A stretch of 64,000 nt of DNA, taken from positions 32,360,501-32,424,500 of the forward strand of contig NC_092672.1 of NCBI RefSeq assembly GCF_964355755.1, read 5' to 3'. The notes beneath the pieces are model-generated. The model was not told the DNA's origin. It searched no databases and saw nothing but the letters and a program-made list of their open reading frames with translations. Source of the stretch: Antedon mediterranea (Eukaryota > Echinodermata > Crinoidea > Comatulida > Antedonidae). Position numbers and translations under genes: made by a program. Below, piece by piece: positions 46,086 through 58,865 of this stretch (position 1 is the stretch's first letter; every line of letters begins with the position of its first letter).

Positions 46086-48775
46086 TATATGCCATTATAC
46101 ACTTCCTACTACAAAAAAAAACACATCAGTCTCCGCTAAAAATTAGATTATGGTTATCAGCTATTGATAATAATTTAAAGTATCTTATTAAATTAAAAAT
46201 ACATAAATACTTTATGTGTACTTTCTTATTAACCCGTATTATATATCTTACCTCCAAATATGGAAGGGGAAGAATTTATTAAAATCTACATCCTTAAAAA
46301 TTAAAATAGGTCTTTGTACTAACATTTCAGAAACATTGTAAAATCATATTTTTAAAATAATTAAAATGTTAATTTATAAATGTGTTCCTTTTACTAAACT
46401 AAAAATAGTGGGAAAAAAATCATTTTCATGTAAATAAACATAATTTGACACATGTGGCCTTTCATACTTAATAATATCCACATTATTGAAAATGAAAAAT
46501 GCAGAGTGTTACTGTTAAATACATTAATCATGTCAGATGGATTCAAGCCAATAGAGAACCAAGCGGAAAATCCATTCTTTGGGGCCTTGATTGTAAATTT
46601 TAAAAATCGCTGTTGACTGCTAAAAATCTGGATCAGATATTTTATTCATAATAAATTCAGAATGATTAAAAAAAAATAATTACAAAAATCAATCATTTAC
46701 AGATATTTCAGATATGGTATGATCAAAATATGATACAATTAGTAGGAAAGAATACAATTAATTATGTGTGTGAAATTTTATCAAAGAACTCACTCAGAAA
46801 TGTTCTTTGGTTTCTTTGTTTATTCTACACACAAATCTAAATATTCATGCGAGTTTTAAAGCTTGGCTCCTACTGTCTGCAACAACACAGGTGATTTAAC
46901 CAATCATAAGCGACAGTTGATCCATCGCGATTGGTCAAATTACTTGCGGTGCGGGTACGTCCTTGTGTTGCGTACCAAGCCGAAATTTCAAAGATTGAAG
47001 ATTCAAATTCGACACAAACTAATTGTATGCGTTGTTTATAAGCAGATGTTCTAGCACTGTATCATTATGCTAATAATATAAAATTCTTTTAATTTTATAT
47101 AAAATTTTAATTGGTTATTTTGCTTTATTATTGTATATCTAAAGATTCAAATACTATTCATTAAGAATTTAATTATTAATTAACAAGATAATGTACATTG
47201 TATTGCATATGGCAGTGAACAGAACAAAATTTAAAAATTATTAAGAAGGGTTTAGGAAAAAAAATTATTAGGAATAACTGGAGGAAAAATTATAGTTTAA
47301 ATCCTGGGTACTACAAACTAAATTGGTAACCTACAAAAGATCATGTGATATAATGGAGGATATGAAGCAATGCGTCATTTGACCAGTCCCTGTGGTTTTA
47401 TTGACCTTTGACCCTTTCAATAATCAATCAGAAGAAGGTAAACTTGTCACATGACTAAGTGCATGTGCCAAGTTCTGTTTTTCTCTTTTAAAAAAGTACC
47501 AAACATTTAAAAACCGGAACAGATGCTTCAGCTAATAAGTGCAGCTTTTGAACGCAATATTTGCCAAATTTATGATGCTTATTTCTTGTAATATTCAAAT
47601 TTTATGTGCTGATACATTTACCAGTTTCCTCAGAAATATGATAATTAAACTTTATTATAGTATAATTTCAACCTTGCTCATGGTAACAAATTTAAATGTA
47701 TTTGCTTGTTTGACCTCATTTGACCTCAAGGTTCTGATACCATTATATGATATAAAACGGACATTTTTCATATAATTTTGATCAAATAGCGAGTACAATA
47801 AATGCCTAGTTTGAGTGACTTTGAGTAAATATTAAGAGCAAAGAGATAATATCTCTATGATTAGAGGTATGATTCCAAGCATAGAGATGGTTCAAGGTTT
47901 TTGCCAAATTTTGGATATCTCTAACGCTATACTACATAACTTCTTATTTTAAATTAGTGTAAAATATGAATAAAATTAAAATTTGCATAAACATTAATGT
48001 TATGCAAACAATACACTTTGCAAAGGAGTTTTATATGAATAATATAATATATTCAAATTTTTATGCAAATTTGAATATTTAAATATTAAAAAGATTGTTT
48101 GCAACATTTATATGTAAATGATCCACTTTACATAAGTGTTTATGCTTAATGAGTTTATAGTCAAAATTATGTAAAATTAGACTATTTTTCAAAAAATACA
48201 GATGATTTTTACTAAAACTGGTAACTAGTAGTTTAATCAAAATATATTTACATTACCAATTGATTACTGTGGTGAATATACTGCTTTTAATTATAATATA
48301 TATCTACATCCATTTATAGGATAAAATCACATTTCTTTATAAGAATAATTTACCAAAAAAAATGATACATAAAATTAATAATAATCTCCAAATGAGTATA
48401 CAAATTAATCATATTTGTATTGAAAATCATTATTTGAAATAAACACAATATACAATAAATGACATATTTACATTTAACATACATTTGGCTGCTCATTCGA
48501 GCGCGATATACTCTTTGTACACAGAACATACAATCATTTACACATAGAATACAATACCCGTTTCATTATTATACTATAATTTTCTAGAGATCCACTGAAT
48601 CCTATGTAATCCACACACGTACATTTTCACTGGCCATCACGATTTCGTTCTTTTCTCATCATATAATTCCTTTATTTTATTTCAGTTTCAGATAAATGTC
48701 ACAATACTTTGTAGTATTTATCGTGCAAAGTCAGTTTAAATTCAAAAGTTTTTCTTGTGTTTTTCTTGTATTTTT
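46086..48775. other. Spacer and 3' UTR of the SKI homologue
   Basis: One MITE at 46858, otherwise AT-rich. The part near 48480-48775 should be the SKI 3' UTR (minus strand), with TTTATT, a reverse AATAAA, near 48671. Confidence 0.4.
46858..46983. mobile_element. MITE family 2, diverged copy
   Basis: AAAGCTTGGCTCCTACTGTC at the left, ACCAATCATAAGCGACAG and ACGTCCTTGTGTTGCG inside, and TACCAAGCC at the right. It lies in the spacer downstream of SKI. Confidence 0.5.
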
Positions 48776-50666
48776 TTATGATACTTCTGTCTTTATTTTG
48801 ATTATGTTTTCTATCGCTTTCCTTTTTGGCGGACTTCCTTCGTCGGGTGACGTAGACTTGTCACTTTCGGTATTGTACCTGTTTGGCATGATTGTTTTAA
48901 TGTTCTTCATTTCTTTCTCCAATTTTTCCAGTTTTCCTTGTAAATATTCATTTTCAGCACGAAGGCGTACATTTTCCAGTCTGAGGTCATCGTGACTTTC
49001 GAAGTGTTTTGATCGTAACAGTTCAATTTCTATTTTGCGTCGTTTTTCACATTCTGTCATCTCTGACACTTTACGTGCATGGTCGGCATTCATTTTCTCA
49101 ATTTCAGTTCTAAGTTTTCTCTTTATTTCTGCCGAGTCCCTCAGTTTGTCTCTCTTGGACTGCTTAACACTCTCTAGTTCCTAAATAATAATTCGGAATT
49201 TGTGAAATTAGTTTATTGTAAATTGTTTATTTGGTTATTAAGTTTTAAATTTAATTAAAATTACTGTAGTTTATTCAAACTCATACCCTTCCTCTTCTAC
49301 CATTATCTTCCAACCCTCTTAGGGGTCTATTTACATATTTACCTGTGAAGTATCTCTTAATCGATCTTCTTGCTTTTGATGTATTATTGACAAATCACGG
49401 AGAAGACTTTCTCGGGACTCCCGTGTATCTAGATGCCCTTTCATCAAAACACTTCGTACAGCCGCTATCTCAGAATCAAGGTTTGAGTCCATTCGCAAAC
49501 TTTTTGGGTCGTCTTTACCATGCACTTAAAAGAAAGAAACGATAAGTAAATTGTAACTAAATGATGAATGCTTATTTGATTTTTTTTATTCATTAACAGA
49601 AATATTAGAAAAGAAATTCAACAGTGTACTTACTTGGGCTATAGTGTTTGATACTGTCAAGACTATCCTTCTGTGGGATACTGCTTTTCGTACTATAATG
49701 TTGACCAAGTTGGGCAGAGAGGGGTGCTAAGGCTACATTCGGTGCCGCACTGCAGATGAGAAAACATTAATTATTTAAATTATCATCAAATAAGTTGAGT
49801 TAAGCTAAGTATACACTATCAAACTAGTTTGACAAAAAAAGGTGTGATGTGCTCAAATATGGTAGTGATATGACATCATCATGTCCATATTTGGGGGGTG
49901 GTGCGCTAAGGCTACATTCGGCGCCACACTGAAGATAAGAAAATATTAAGAATTTAAATTATCGTTAAATTAGTTGAGTTAAGCTATGTATACACTATCA
50001 AACTAGTTTGACAAAAAAAAGTGTTCTCAAATATGGTAGTGATGCTGTCATCTGGTCCATATATGGGCACATCACATTTTGTTGTCACATAAAGTTTGAT
50101 AGTGTGGACAAAGCTTTACTGTAAAAAGGTGAGTCACTGTATAAGCACAACTTTCTTTACCTCACTATTCTGATGGGATGTTAAGCTGTTGGTGATGCAA
50201 ATAAAATGATCACTTTCAACTCACCTTGAGGCTGATGCATTGTGGGCCGGTACAACTCGTTCCGGATTCAGGAGAACAGGGGGTCCAGTACTCAAAAATT
50301 TCGGAGCACCACGTCTAAGACAAAAAGATTACATATATTATCAACTTTAATCAATCAACATATTTTGTTATTATTATACCGTCACTTTTTTTATGTATTA
50401 CTGAAGTGAAAGGAATTTATTCAACACACAATTATTTGATAGAAGCAATTTGGGGAAAAAACTTACCCATCATGCACCAGTACTGCTCCTTGGTCTGGCA
50501 GAAGAGCTTTGATTTCAGACGGCGACCATGGTCGGAATGCTGACGGCCTTTCCACTTGACCAGGTGAATGACCCTCTGACCAAGCCGATGTCACCACTGC
50601 TTCTCGTTCATTGATATCTTTATTTTGTAATCGTGGTTTTTTGTTTCCATTTTCATCCGTCGTTCC
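48776..50666 (-). CDS. SKI: SKI/SnoN co-repressor homologue, C-terminal exons (5' partial)
   Basis: Five exons on the minus strand: 50467-50666, 50225-50314, 49634-49749, 49343-49524 and 48776-49180. Borders are GT-AG and in phase, with the stop at 48776. Two short blocks fix the identity: SAFRPWSP, and APNVALAP followed by Gln. Both are characteristic of the SKI linker. A C-terminal coiled coil follows (ELESVKQSKRDKLRDSAEIK... to about KEMKNIK), aligning with the human SKI coiled coil. The last residues are charged and Lys/Pro-rich. SKI proteins repress TGF-beta signalling by binding Smads and recruiting NCoR/HDAC. The N-terminal Ski/Sno DNA-binding-like domain and the Smad4-binding SAND-like domain are not in this window and should lie beyond 64000. 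Confidence 0.88.
49803..50117. repeat. MITE family 1 pair within a duplicated SKI intron block
   Basis: A half copy (about 49803-49898) and a full copy (about 49982-50117, ending AAAGTTTGATAGTGTGGACAAAGC) both begin AAGCTA-TGTATACACTATCA-type sequence. Between them is a copy of part of the neighbouring SKI exon, so exon edge and MITE were duplicated together with a shift of about 180 bp. Confidence 0.7.
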
Positions 50667-50747
50667 CTGAAATTAAAGAACAAGAATTTGTTACGACTCA
50701 AAACAAAAGAAGAATGTAAAGTATAATTTTAAACATTCTGTAAAGTA

Positions 50748-50803
50748 TCAGGGCCCTACGGTGCCATGTATAGTTTATGGCACCGTTGGGCCTTGATACA
50801 AAA
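50748..50803. repeat. Hairpin-forming inverted repeat
   Basis: TATCAGGGCCCTACGGTGCC and the inverse of GGCACCGTTGGGCCTTGATA form arms of about 22 bp with a few mismatches around a 9-base loop. It lies in the SKI intron, 80 bp before the exon acceptor. Confidence 0.65.
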
Positions 50804-51217
50804 TATTGGGTTCAATTCATACCTCAAACTACAAAGCACTTAACATAAGAAAGAAATAGTAATTTTTTCTCCTTAATAAAACTGAAATTATTTGCCACAA
50901 TTTTCTAATCCTTAAAATTACCATTACAAATTTAAAATCAATTTATAACTAAAATTCAAATTACTTTGAGATTTAACTTTAATATCATGGCGGATTTACA
51001 TGGTTGCACATCACTAACATAATTTATGTTATTAAACTTAAAATGAATTCCTATTCCCAAAACAAATTAATATCATATTTTGTTATTTTTAGACATTTGT
51101 GGACATACTGTACTGTAGCAGCAATAGTGATGATAGATAAATAATATTTTTTCTCTTCACTTTATTTCATATTTTTATCATTCCTTTATAAATATGAACT
51201 GCATTTTATAATCCCAA

Positions 51218-51303
51218 GGTCTGGGGTTCAATCCTGACCTAGTGCCGGGGTTTAATCCTGACCTAGTGCCGGGGTTCAATCCTGACCTAGTGCCAGGGTT
51301 GTA
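51218..51303. repeat. 28-bp triplicate with tRNA B-box-like words
   Basis: GGGGTTCAATCCTGACCTAG recurs three times at a spacing of about 28 bp. GGTTCAATCC resembles the tRNA B box GGTTCGANNCC. A related GATTCAAATCCGACCTAG lies near 29305. It may be the end of a SINE; no full tRNA-like fold is seen. Confidence 0.6.
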
Positions 51304-52144
51304 TAGTAACTCACGAGTCTTTCATTTCCACTCCCTAAGTCTCAAATGAGTTTATAAACACGATAAATTTAGATGCATATGAAATAAAAAATAATAAATT
51401 TATTGAATGAATAATGAATATTTTCCATGTAGTTCCAAGTGGCTCCATGTTTTTTCTTTTTTTTATATCTTACTCCCTGTAATTGCATGGCCTAACATTA
51501 CATTAACTTTCAGATAAAGTCAAATACAACTTATACAGTTAATTTTACATACATTATGCAGTTTTGTCCAACTATTCTGCAGTTTTCATCTAATAATATC
51601 CTCAAGCCAAAGGCAGTTTAACTCAAGCATAGATTAACTTAACTTTAAAGTGTCTTTCTTAATATCAACACAATATTACTACATACACTCTGGTCGATGC
51701 CCTGATTTAAAAGCCACCTATAAAAGTACAAAAGATTCCTAAGCTATGTGAATGAAATAGCCACTGAAAAAAAATACCCCTAGGTTACTTACTGTACATA
51801 AATAATATTTTAGTAATGGTCACCTAAGGGTCAACTGTACTGTTTTCCCGACCTTGTGAAAAGAAATCTATAATGGTCAGTATATCCAACTGATGTAGAA
51901 AATTATGTAAAAAGTGACCATACACTGAATGGTCAAGGTATTGACATTCCATGAATATTTTATAGTCTCCCACTTGGTTAGAAATAATTTAAATCTAAAT
52001 TTAATATTCTCAGAATGAAGTTGTAGTTTGAGTAGAAAAAAAATTAAAAACATCATTTTCATATCATAAGATGTTTCTTTAACTTCAGATATTAATATAA
52101 CTTTCTTTTTTTTCTCTCTCTCTCTCTTATTATTAACAAAATTC

Positions 52145-52530
52145 AACAACGTATTAAGTACAAACTTGCGTTGTTTGTATTCAAGATCCTAAATGACAGT
52201 GCTCCTGCTTATTTATCTGTCCTTGTGGATCATTACGAATCATCCCGCAGAGGCCTACGATCATTGTCACAAAACCTTCTTCAAGAGCGTAGAGCGAAAA
52301 ATCAGTGGGGTCAGAGATCTTTTTACGTTGCGGCCGCAAGTGTATGGAACAGCTTACCAGCAACAGTTAAATGCTCAACTAGTCTAAACAGTTTCAAGAC
52401 CAACCTAAAGACGTCGCTATTCGCTGATGTTCTCGCACGTTGTTAATGCACAAAGCGCCATGAGCGCCACATGGGTGGAGGATACCGGCGCTATATAAAT
52501 TTTCATTTATTATTATTATTATTATTATTA
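52145..52530 (+). mobile_element. 3' tail of a CR1/L2-like non-LTR retrotransposon
   Basis: The frame 52171-52446 encodes the usual C-terminal tail of such reverse transcriptases: FKILNDSAPAYLSVL, a SLRS-like SRRGLRSLSQ block, QRSFYVAAASVWNSLPATVK, and SFKTNLKTSLF. It is followed by GGCGCTATATAAAT and a (TTA)n microsatellite at 52507-52530, the typical 3' end. Everything upstream has been lost. It sits in the SKI intron, on the strand opposite to that gene. Confidence 0.8.
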
Positions 52531-55376
52531 AAATGTAAAACAGCTATAGTATAAATAGAAACTAAATGTATATACTAGTTAGAACATGGAAAAAGTGAAT
52601 TTATTTATTATGTAATAAAAAATATTGTTAGAACAAACAACTTATTTTATTATGTATTTGTGCAATGAAACTCACAATAAACTTATACACACATGTACAA
52701 ACATTTTTTTTAACAGGACAAAACTAACCTTGAAGGCTTTATTTTAAAGTTAATTGTACATGATTGATTATGCTGGTACAGTATATATGAATAGAATGTA
52801 AAAACACATTATTATTTATGATATCAGTTTTACAGTTTCAGTTAAAACTTTATAAATTACAAAATTCAACATTGTTTTTAACTAGTAGATATTTCTGCTA
52901 GTAGATTTCTTACTTTAATTTCAACATTACCATACTGTATATCCTCGGGTATAATCCCACCCCCTATTTTATGTCTGATTTCACAAACAGGCATATTGGT
53001 CGGGTTGTACAGTAGGCCTCTCTGTAACTAGTTGAGATCATAAGTTTATACAAGAAATGCTTACCAATAATGTAAAGTATTTAAAGGCTTCTGCCAATTT
53101 TTCAAAATGCAATTTTTTGTAGATTTAATTATTGTATCAAAAAAAAATATGCTTACTTGTTAGCTGCGTTGATTTTGCTATCAATGGTTTAATAATAGTG
53201 AATAAAAAAAGTCAATTTCTAGCACTGATTTACACATTATTTCAATCTTTAAAAAAGGCATTTTGTCTTCTCTACTTAAATTAAAAGATAACAGCACATG
53301 CTTCTAGGCCAAATTTTATCTCCTGAAGAACATGACTATAAGTATAATCTTGACAGAAGCAAAAATGATTAATATTCCAGATTTGCTTATTTTGAATCCT
53401 AAACATGATGCGTCCTCAAATTAAAAACAAGTCTTTAATCCATCCTTACTTTTACGATAACATGCAGCATTTTATAGAGATTGCTGTTGATTGAAGCTAT
53501 GTTTGTACTACAATAAGCCCGGATTCGGTGTGGTAACCGGATAAAACAACGGGATATGTTACGTTTTTTTTTATCATTATAATATTATGGCCAACTCAAC
53601 AGTAATAGGACTAGGAGAGTTTTATCTATACTGCAACCATAATTTAAATGACTTTTAATAGCCAAATTAATTTTTGTATTTAAAGGATAAACGTAGGATT
53701 GTTGAGGAAATATGCAGTTATTCAATACACCAAAATAAACAAAAGTCACATAAGAATAAAGATCAACTATTTATCATATCAATTCCAAAGGAAAAGGTGA
53801 CCTTGAAAGAAAAATGACAATTGGAACAAACAATAAGTTGTAAAATATACAACAATGACAAAGAAAATGAAGATATGTGACTAACTTTACCACACATTTC
53901 ACCGAGCGAATGACTGATGTGAATTAATATATTGTAATAGTTGTATAAAGAATCTTTAGAACTAAAAAACCAATCGACTGTTGAACAAATACAATAAAAT
54001 AAGAACAGGACTGACAAAAGTTTGATTTTTTATTTATCATTGCTGCATACAAACAAGACATGGAACACTTTATTTAATACACATTCATTTTTCTAGTTTG
54101 AAAACTAAAAACCTGTATGTATCCTTATTTGGTTATTATCCTAATATTATATCAAAATAATAATCTGTAGAAACTGACCATGTGCCAAATGTACATATTT
54201 AAGAGGTTACTGACCATTCCAATAACAATACAATATATTAATCTCAAGCTGAAAAGCAGGGAAAGTGATGAAATACTGGCAGTGGGCCAAACAGCATTAA
54301 TATCACTGGAGCCTCTGCCAGGCTCTTCCTATCCAGGTACCAGAGTGCTCTAACCAGGGGCCTAGCTAACTGCTGGTGTTAATGTCCCAGTAAACATTAC
54401 CATCTGTTAAAATGTGTTAATCTTTGGGTTTTCAGAGAGTACATTAAACAAAGTTATTAATCACATTTTTATTGTGAACATAAAAGATTGTGGTACCACA
54501 CAACATGAAGCTGGCTGTTTAACAAGAGTTTTCCTATTCCTAACCATTTAAACCTAATCTTTCATGATACAGGCATCACATGTGATGATACACATGAGAG
54601 ACTGTGTCACCAAGTTTGCCTATGATACATTGTATTACAGTAATTATGAAAATAGAGAGCGGCACACTAGAATATATTTTAATCTAATCGCCTTCCATTT
54701 AAAGTATGATAATATATTCCATTAGTTATCACGTACTGGCAATTTCTTCTTTTCTTAACAAAATGGAAATTGTATGGCATAAATCTCAATCATGTTCACC
54801 ATATAAAAGTTGTATACCATAATGAAATTCTGTAATGAAACATGTTAATACTGTATAGAGGGGCATCAAAAATAGAAAGTACCACAAAATAAAATCAAAG
54901 AACATAGTTATTGCTGCTAGATCAAAGGAATGAATCTTTCCCCCCCCCCCCCACTACTTTTCATTGTATTTACTGTGTATGCAATTGTATGTATTAACAA
55001 ACTATATTATTATGTTACTATTAGTTTATATATGTGTTATATTGTGCAAATATTGAAGTTAAAAGGCACCAAATGCTTGAGCAGATAGCTAGAGATGAGT
55101 GTTAAACATTTAGAGATCTAGGTATAAAAAAGGGTGGGCATAGGCGGATAGGTGCCAGCCAGCCTAGATTGCTCATCGGATATACAGTAGTTCTTAATAT
55201 TTGAGAAACACATTCAGGGTAGCTTCAACGAGCCGAATCACCTATCTCTACTAAATTTAAAACCTTTTCTGCTCCCTGTACATTTAGATAACAAACATAT
55301 GGCGTACAAGCTTAACAACCAATACTGTACCTGTGACAAATCCAGGTGCTTACATACTATCACTATGGTATATTAA

Positions 55377-56387
55377 CACTTTGACTGCCAAACACGAAGA
55401 TCTTCGTTTTTGGAAACACAACGCTTGACTGCCAAACACGAAGATCTTCGTTTTTCGCGTTTTTTTACGAAATCCGGTAGATAGGTTAATTATTGGTGTA
55501 TACTATAAATATGGACACTATATTCGGTCTGGACCGTAAATATTTTACTTTTTGAAAGTAACTAATCTGGTTACGAACGATTGTCAAAATGGTACCTGTC
55601 GAAATAACATACACCGCGCATCACAGTAGCGCGTACAGCGATGGTTTGGCGCAATGTGTATCGGTCGCGCGCTAGCTATGCCGACGAAGCATTACAAAGG
55701 TTTATGTGGATTGACATGTTTGTTTGTTATCTGAATAAAAAATAATGGATGAATTTTCAATATGAAGTCTTTAATTTTATTATTGTATGTATACCCTAAT
55801 TGTTTTGGTGTTTCACTGTAAGTGGCCGAGTTTAACGCAACAAACTTGTTTAGAAATGGTATGAACATTATCATCAGTTTACTAGCTAGGCTAGTACGTA
55901 GTACTAGGCTAGCCTAGGCCTAGTCGTAAAACGGCTCCGGACCAAATTTAGGCCTGGTTAACTAGGCCTGGTGTCTTTACTATGTGGATTTTGTTGAAAC
56001 ATTGATGTAAGATTTATGATTTATAAAATGTAATACATATTTCGATAGTGATAACTTTTTCGTTGTTTGTTGATCTCACCGGGCGATATTTTCATATTGT
56101 GATGTCTTGCACAAAATCGCGAATATCTCGACTTTCTTGCGCGAAACTACGAAAAACTAAACAAGTGGGTGTTACTTTCATTTTACTATTACGATTTACA
56201 TATTGCGATTTTAAAATCGTTCTTGGTACCATTGTAAAGCTAAAATCTTTTTGATTATTTTAGTCTAAATTACATGTAAATCAGATCACATACATAGTTT
56301 CAATCAGCTTTAATAAAAACATCGAATTGGGCTAAAAACGCTGGCGGTGGCAGTTTCTAACTGGAAAAACCTCTGGCAGTCAAAGTG
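55377..56387. mobile_element. Non-autonomous piggyBac-like element with TTAA duplication
   Basis: TTAA stands on both sides (55373-55376 and 56388-56391). The element starts CACTTTGACTGCCA and ends TGGCAGTCAAAGTG, perfect 14-bp inverted repeats. TTAA targets and such ends are typical of piggyBac-type transposons. Near the left end a block with the palindrome CGAAGATCTTCG is present twice. No transposase-length frame exists in the 1011 bp, so it must have been moved in trans. It lies in the SKI intron. Confidence 0.82.
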
Positions 56388-58504
56388 TTAATATACCATT
56401 ATTTCATATTTTACCATTACAAATGTAATAAATAATTCATTATATTAGAATAGGTTTAGATAATACAAGAATAAACAAAGCTTTTAAACTCAAATGAAAA
56501 GAAACCTACTCTTTCTAAAGTGGTGACTGAATATTAAATTTGAGATTCATAAAAACAACTATGATCAATTATCCATAGAGGGTGGGCTACCTAAAAATAC
56601 TATAGTATAATTAACAAGTGAAATGTAATATACTGTATTGTAAGTTCAATATACATACATACATTTTTTGCAATGTTTGGATGTGTTCTTATCTTACAAT
56701 TGTATAACAGCTAACTCTAAGCCACTCCTCCAATGACCTTCATCCACAAACCCCTACCCTGGAAGGTCCACTGATAGGAGCCTTTCTGATTGGTCGATTA
56801 CACCAATACCAGAAAACATAAACACCATACCAGTCAATGACCCTTATTATGTTTATAGTCCGGTCAGGAAGTTGGCTATTACACCAATAGGCATACCTCC
56901 CTCTGCAGTGTGAATTGCCACAAGAATTATTATGTAACAAAATAAATTTCGTTATTTTTCTCAAACTACCTTGGAAAGAGGGAAAAATATTATCCAGGAA
57001 ACAGTCAATAAAATAATGTTCACATGAATTATGGTACAGTACTATCATAATTTACAAAAAAAATAATAAAACTAAACAGTAAATTTAAAATTGATCTTCA
57101 AAGACATACTAGAATAGAACCATAGTAGGGCCTAAAGTATTAGACTTTGTTTATTTTTTTTTATCTATTCTAAAGTAATAAAATATAATTTTAATAAATT
57201 ATATTTCTTTACAATATAGACAAAATATTATTTTACTACTTTTTTAATATAATAATTTAAATTGTAATATTACAAATAAATTATAATCGTATTGTTAAAT
57301 GTACTTATCAACTCAAACGCATGATACTGAGCCTAATAAACAGCAACAAATTAACAACAATCGTAAAATTCTCTTCCTATTTATATTTGTCAAGCAAAAG
57401 CTGAAAGCGCTTTGCCAGACACTATCATGTATTACTATCGATCTTTCCTTTACAATGCCGCCAACAATACCACCCTGTAGTTCCAATGCCACGATATTGA
57501 CCAAGGATATTGACCAGTCCACTCGATTGGTGTGGTTAAGCAAAATGCATGTTCGACAAAAGGCTTTATGACGCCTATGTACACAAATTCTCTTCATATG
57601 CAAAATGGAAAACGAACATATGGAAAGCGTTCATTTACTCTAGACAAGTTGATTGTAGTAATTATTGTCAATGTCCAGCGGTTTACTGGACATTCATTAT
57701 CGTGTGACAATGAAGGTGTTAAAAACTAAACCTTTTCAATGGATCTGGGGCAAATATAGTTAATTGCTACACTATGAATACAACGTGGCTTATTGGGAAA
57801 AAAGATTTTTCTTTTTTTCTAGTTAATAATAATAATAATAATATTTTAAATAAAAAGAAAACCATTTAAAAAGAAATAATATAAATATAAACATTTACTA
57901 CATTATTTTAAAATTAAATTATTTAGTGTTTGGAAATTTAATTTGGGGGAAGGTCAAAGGTTAGCAAACAGTAGATACTGTATCCTACTTAACTAATAAA
58001 ACATGGTCAAAATGGTAGGCCCTACAGAGGACATGCACAATTTTAGTTTCAAAATATTATAATATACAAGACATCCTTGCTAGGTACCATGCAGTTTTGG
58101 CTAGTGTACAAACAACTGAAAAACAGAAACAAGCAGCAGTTGGTTGTTCCCTGGTAAAGTTGAATGGAACAGACAAAGTACCTGGGCATGAACTTAACCT
58201 AACCTCACCAACAGCTAAAGTTGTCTTTTATCCCAGGGCCTTTGCACAATCTTGATTTATCGACAGGCTCTCACCTTTTGGACTAAAACATTTGAAAGAT
58301 TCCAATTGCTGGTTAAAAATAGTATTTTAATGTTTTCAAACCTGAACTTAAAAGTTCTCAGGGAAATCAGGTGTGATTTGTGGTTTTTAAGAGGAAAGCA
58401 AGTTTGGATTGATTCCAATGAAAGCAATAAGTTGGAAGTTATTACTTGAAAACAAGGACTATGCTAATCACATCCTATCAATACTGTTCTGTTAAATCCA
58501 TATT

Positions 58505-58865
58505 ACAGATTCTCAGTCAACTCTGTCAGAAAAAACTGTCGAAAGAAACAATCTGAGAAGAAACAATCCCAGAACTAATTCTGTAAGAACAAACTCTGTC
58601 AGAAAAAACTATTAGTATCAGAACAAAACTCAATTGAAAAAAACAATCTCAGAACAAAATAATCCCAGAACAAATTCTGTAAGAACAAGCTCTATTAGAA
58701 AAACTTTACAAGAACAAACTCTATCAGAAAAAAACTATCAGAATAAAACTCTGTTGAAAGAAACAATCTCAGAATAAAACAATCCCAGAAAAAATTCTGT
58801 AGGAACAAACTGTATCAGAAAAACAGAACCAACTCTAACAGATCTCCTCTCAGAACAACCTTTCA
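58505..58865. repeat. Degenerate tandem array in SKI intron
   Basis: CAATCCCAGAACAAATTCTG, TAAGAACAAACTCTGTCAG and AGAAACAATCTCAGAAC alternate for about three long units of roughly 115-125 bp, each built from related AGAAC-containing subunits. Confidence 0.75.

Noticed and set aside
51218-51303. tRNA gene
   Set aside because: Only B-box-like words are present; no A box at the right distance and no cloverleaf.
56740-57048. Cys/Trp-rich minus-strand frame
   Set aside because: No family similarity recognised; it lies in the putative SKI intron and looks like old repeat.
57299-57603. Overlapping short frames on both strands
   Set aside because: No domain, no splice context, and low-complexity start. 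Nothing supports a gene.
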